The notes beneath the pieces are model-generated. The model did no database searches and was not told the origin of the DNA. It was given only the letters and a program-made list of their open reading frames with translations. Made by a program: the position numbers and the translations under genes. Shown in pieces: positions 7,441 to 9,666 of a DNA stretch of 9,666 nucleotides. The first letter of the stretch is position 1; each line of letters opens with the position of its first letter. The stretch lies in contig JASLBE010000030.1 of the NCBI GenBank assembly GCA_030146705.1, positions 1-9,666 on the forward strand. The letters are read 5' to 3'. The stretch is from Tissierellales bacterium (GTDB lineage Bacteria > Bacillota > Clostridia > Tissierellales > Tissierellaceae).

Positions 7441-7449
7441 TGATATAAT
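7441..7449 (+). promoter_or_regulatory. Extended -10 promoter of the hydrolase-recX genes
   Basis: TGATATAAT is a perfect extended -10 element (TGn plus TATAAT at 7444-7449). No good -35 sits 17 bases upstream (TAATAT at 7421-7426), which extended -10 promoters tolerate. Transcription would start near 7456, giving a leader of about 38 bases before the TTG start. Confidence 0.65.
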
Positions 7450-7481
7450 ACTATTGCTAGTTATGGACTTTTTTAACTATG

Positions 7482-7488
7482 AAAGGAG
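7482..7488 (+). promoter_or_regulatory. Ribosome binding site supporting a TTG start
   Basis: AAAGGAG lies 5 bases before TTG at 7494. It is downstream of the in-frame ATG at 7479 and cannot serve it; only T-rich sequence precedes that ATG. This favours the TTG as the real start. Confidence 0.65.
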
Positions 7489-7493
7489 TCAAC

Positions 7494-8516
7494 TTGAAAG
7501 AGTATTTTAGGAATGTAAATTTTAATTATGAAAAACAAAATATAAATTATCTGTCTGGGGACATTTACAAGGGGAAAAAATATAGGTGCAATTATATAAG
7601 GTACAAAAGCCTCTATGGAAACCCAGCAATTGGCAGTGAGGATGTCCTACTATATAACTATAATCCTAAGGCAGATGTTAAGGCATCGGTCTTAATCCTC
7701 CATGGACTAGGAAGTAGGAATATTAACTATTTATTTTGGATGGGACCTTATCTAGCTTCAAATGGAATAAATGCCAGCTTCATTATACTACCTGGTAATT
7801 ACTCCAGGGTGGAAGATGGATCTGTTAGTGGTCGTTCCTACCTATATCCTGACCTAGAAAACCAGTATCGGTTTTGGGAAAATGCTGTTGTAGATGTTAG
7901 GTCAAGCATAGACCTCTTAAAAGAAAAAGATCTTTGGAAGGAAAATAATATGCTGGTTGGCTATTGCCTAGGGGGTATGGTTGCGACAATAGTTGCTGCC
8001 CTTGAAAAGGACAGTATAAACCATAGTTTGCTTGTAACTACTGGTGGGGATATACCATCCATTATGTATGATTCTCCTGCGGCTATATTTGTCCCAAGAC
8101 TAATTTCCAAGGGACTAAAGGCAAAATATAATATGGATAATAAGGACTATCTATATAAAATATACGAGGAAAATATAGAAAAAATAGGAAATATGGATTT
8201 GGATGAAATCCTATCTACAAGAGATATACATCCAATTTTTAAAATAGACCCTATTTCCTACGCCCATTTATTGGATAAAAGTAGGGTTACTTATATGGAT
8301 GCTATTTTTGATACAACCCTACCTGAGAAATCCAGCCAGGGTTTTTTAGGGCAAATTCAAGGGGCCAATAAAATTAGACTGCCTTTTAACCATGTAAATT
8401 GGCTGCCCCTATCCCCTCTCTTGGCCAAGTATATTAAATATAAGCTTAAAAAATTAGATAAGAACTTAAAGTTTCCTGGTTTAGGCAAGGACTACCAAGA
8501 ACAAATAGGTAAATAA
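7494..8516 (+). CDS. Alpha/beta hydrolase with a Cys nucleophile (GYCLGG), function unknown
   Basis: This protein has 340 residues from the TTG start (345 from an ATG at 7479 that lacks a ribosome site). It has no signal peptide or membrane segment and is probably cytoplasmic. An alpha/beta hydrolase core is visible. The strand and oxyanion motif VLILHGLGSRN lies around residues 65-75. The nucleophile elbow VGYCLGG has Cys at 158 instead of the usual Ser. A candidate acid is D273 in DAIFDTTLP, and the likely catalytic His is H300 in FNHVNW. Cys nucleophiles occur in dienelactone hydrolase and PHA synthase. The acid and His spacing fits neither well, and no PHA genes are near. The overall layout looks more like ABHD18-type or esterase/acyltransferase proteins, but I cannot name a family. 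The next hydrolase gene starts 12 bases after the stop, so they are probably co-transcribed. Substrate unknown; Ser-to-Cys may mean acyl transfer or thioester chemistry rather than plain hydrolysis. Confidence 0.85.
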   Translation: MKEYFRNVNFNYEKQNINYLSGDIYKGKKYRCNYIRYKSLYGNPAIGSEDVLLYNYNPKADVKASVLILHGLGSRNINYLFWMGPYLASNGINASFIILPGNYSRVEDGSVSGRSYLYPDLENQYRFWENAVVDVRSSIDLLKEKDLWKENNMLVGYCLGGMVATIVAALEKDSINHSLLVTTGGDIPSIMYDSPAAIFVPRLISKGLKAKYNMDNKDYLYKIYEENIEKIGNMDLDEILSTRDIHPIFKIDPISYAHLLDKSRVTYMDAIFDTTLPEKSSQGFLGQIQGANKIRLPFNHVNWLPLSPLLAKYIKYKLKKLDKNLKFPGLGKDYQEQIGK

Positions 8517-8528
8517 TAGGGGTGGATT

Positions 8529-9518
8529 ATGAATAAACTAAAAGAAAAATTAAAAAATTCTTTTTTTATAATAAATAAGGTCTATGTATTTTTGATTTTT
8601 ATTTGGCTATCTTTTGTAGACTTTACCCTTGCTATAGTTTACTTTGCCATATCTATCTTAGTCTTTGTATTTAAGACCTTAAAGGCCAAAGTACCTATAA
8701 ATACAAATAAGAAGTTTAAGATGATTACTCTTGTCTACAAAAAAACTTCAAAGCTAGACTTAAAAGTAGATATTTGGTATCCCAATAAAAATAAAAAAAC
8801 CTACCCTCTAGTATATTTTTGCCATGGTGGTGGTTGGATTTCTGGCTTTAGGAACCAGCCCAATAACATTTCTTGGTGTAACCTTTTGGCTGATAGGGGT
8901 TTTGCAGTAGCTAGTATCGATTATAGGTATGGCTATAAAAATACTATGATGGATATTTTATCTGACTATACTGATGGACTTAAGTTTTTAAGGGACAATA
9001 AGGATAGGCTTGGTTTGGATATGGATAATATAAGCCTAGTAGGACTTTCTGCTGGAGGCCACTTATCCCTCCTTTACTCAACCTACTTTACATCTATTGG
9101 AGATAGGGGGAAAGCTTATATGGAAGGGATAAGGTCTGTGGTTGCTTATTACTCTCCCACTAATTTAAACTATCTCTTAATGGATGATAATAAGTCCTTA
9201 TTTTCAAAGTTTGCCATAAGGCAAACCTTAAAGGATAGCCCAACTAAATTTGAAGATGTTTATAATTTCTATTCTCCCATAAGCTACTTAACAGAAAATA
9301 TGGTTCCAGTTCTCCTGGCCCATGGGGAGGAGGATAAGACTGTTCCATTTATATCTTCTGTTGAGTTTTCAAATAAATTAACTACTTTAGGTGTAGCCAA
9401 TGATTTTTTAATCCACAAGACGGCAGACCATTCTTTTGATACTAGCTTAAAAGATTATGCTACTATTAATATACTAGAACAAACAATTAGGTTTATGAAA
9501 AAACACTTAGGTAGGTGA
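8529..9518 (+). CDS. Membrane-anchored alpha/beta hydrolase (esterase) with HGGG and GxSxG motifs
   Basis: This 329-residue protein begins with a basic stretch and two closely spaced hydrophobic segments (about 12-29 and 31-49). These probably form a membrane hairpin, with the catalytic domain (about 70-329) left on the cytoplasmic side by the positive-inside rule. Motifs of the hormone-sensitive-lipase/BD-FAE-like esterase group are clear: HGGGW at 99-103 (oxyanion hole), GLSAGG with nucleophile S174, acid D269 in HGEEDKTVP, and H301 in ADHSF. The triad is complete. Such enzymes hydrolyse carboxylic esters of small alcohols, acyl-sugars or similar; the substrate here is unknown. The ribosome site is AGGGGTGGAT (8518-8527), directly after the previous stop. 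The recX start follows only 4 bases after its own stop. The protein differs clearly from the upstream hydrolase (Ser against Cys, different oxyanion motif), so the pair is not a recent duplication. Confidence 0.92.
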   Translation: MNKLKEKLKNSFFIINKVYVFLIFIWLSFVDFTLAIVYFAISILVFVFKTLKAKVPINTNKKFKMITLVYKKTSKLDLKVDIWYPNKNKKTYPLVYFCHGGGWISGFRNQPNNISWCNLLADRGFAVASIDYRYGYKNTMMDILSDYTDGLKFLRDNKDRLGLDMDNISLVGLSAGGHLSLLYSTYFTSIGDRGKAYMEGIRSVVAYYSPTNLNYLLMDDNKSLFSKFAIRQTLKDSPTKFEDVYNFYSPISYLTENMVPVLLAHGEEDKTVPFISSVEFSNKLTTLGVANDFLIHKTADHSFDTSLKDYATINILEQTIRFMKKHLGR

Positions 9519-9522
9519 TAAA

Positions 9523-9666
9523 ATGATAATTACAAAAATAGAAGCCCAAAAAAACCCTAAAAGGGTTAATATATATATTGATAATAATTTTGCCTTTGGT
9601 CTTGATGATGAAATTAGGTATAAGTATGGACTTAAGTCTAATATGGAAATTGATGATGACTTTATA
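9523..9666 (+). CDS. recX: Regulatory protein RecX, N-terminal part, cut by the window edge
   Basis: The 48 visible codons run to the right edge. The start MIITKIEAQK, the short strand NIYIDNNFAFGLD and the following YKYGLK with an acidic tail match the N-terminus of Firmicute RecX proteins. RecX binds RecA filaments and modulates strand exchange in the cytoplasm. The ATG lies 4 bases after the TGA of the membrane esterase. The ribosome site TAGGTGAT (9512-9519) overlaps that stop codon, indicating co-transcription and possible translational coupling with the two hydrolase genes. The three-helix repeats that define the rest of RecX lie outside the window, so integrity cannot be judged. The call rests on N-terminal resemblance only. 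Confidence 0.85.
   Translation, partial: MIITKIEAQKNPKRVNIYIDNNFAFGLDDEIRYKYGLKSNMEIDDDFI

Noticed and set aside
7494..8516. PHA synthase (PhaC) suggested by the GYCLGG elbow and 340-residue length
   Set aside because: Cys-Asp spacing is too short, the sequence after the His lacks the PhaC pattern, and no phaA, phaB, phaE or phasin genes are nearby.
1..9666. Search for tRNA or rRNA genes, CRISPR arrays, insertion sequences, phage or toxin-antitoxin/defence genes
   Set aside because: Nothing recognisable by eye. Coding genes fill almost the whole window, and no repeat arrays, transposase motifs or cloverleaf-like segments were seen.

Overview
The window is AT-rich, densely packed DNA from a low-GC Gram-positive bacterium. 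Strong AGGAGG-type ribosome sites, heavy use of AGG for arginine, and an FHA-RodA-PBP cell-wall cluster suggest an anaerobic Firmicute, most likely near the Tissierellia/Peptoniphilaceae or clostridia. That placement is inferred from composition and gene content; no rRNA or other marker is present. There is one complete transcription unit and two cut by the window edges, with no gene-free stretch above about 135 bases.

Left (1-2417, + strand): the end of one ABC exporter half-transporter and the whole of a second, joined by an ATGA overlap. Their nucleotide-binding motifs are degenerate in complementary ways. The first has Asp for the catalytic Glu and Gln for the switch His; the second has an altered signature motif. 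This is the pattern of a heterodimeric exporter with one competent and one degenerate ATP site. A bidirectional hairpin terminator separates it from the convergent operon that follows.

Centre (2452-7344, - strand, read right to left): a four-gene operon encoding a membrane-anchored FHA protein, a RodA/FtsW-type glycan polymerase, a PbpA-like transpeptidase and an oligoendopeptidase F. The first three form a peptidoglycan synthesis module in which the polymerase and transpeptidase act as a pair. The FHA protein is a likely phosphothreonine-reading regulator, although no Ser/Thr kinase or phosphatase lies in view. PepF is tightly coupled at the end.

A 134-base divergent region (7345-7478) holds a good extended -10 promoter for the right-hand genes, a weaker candidate for the FHA operon, a perfect 12-base palindrome and a tandem 8-base repeat.

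Right (7494-9666, + strand): two unrelated alpha/beta hydrolases followed by the start of recX. One has a Cys in place of the usual Ser nucleophile; the other is membrane-anchored with HGGG and GxSxG motifs. The genes are almost contiguous and probably co-transcribed. I see no defence system, mobile element, CRISPR array or RNA gene. The least explained part is the pair of hydrolases ahead of recX.
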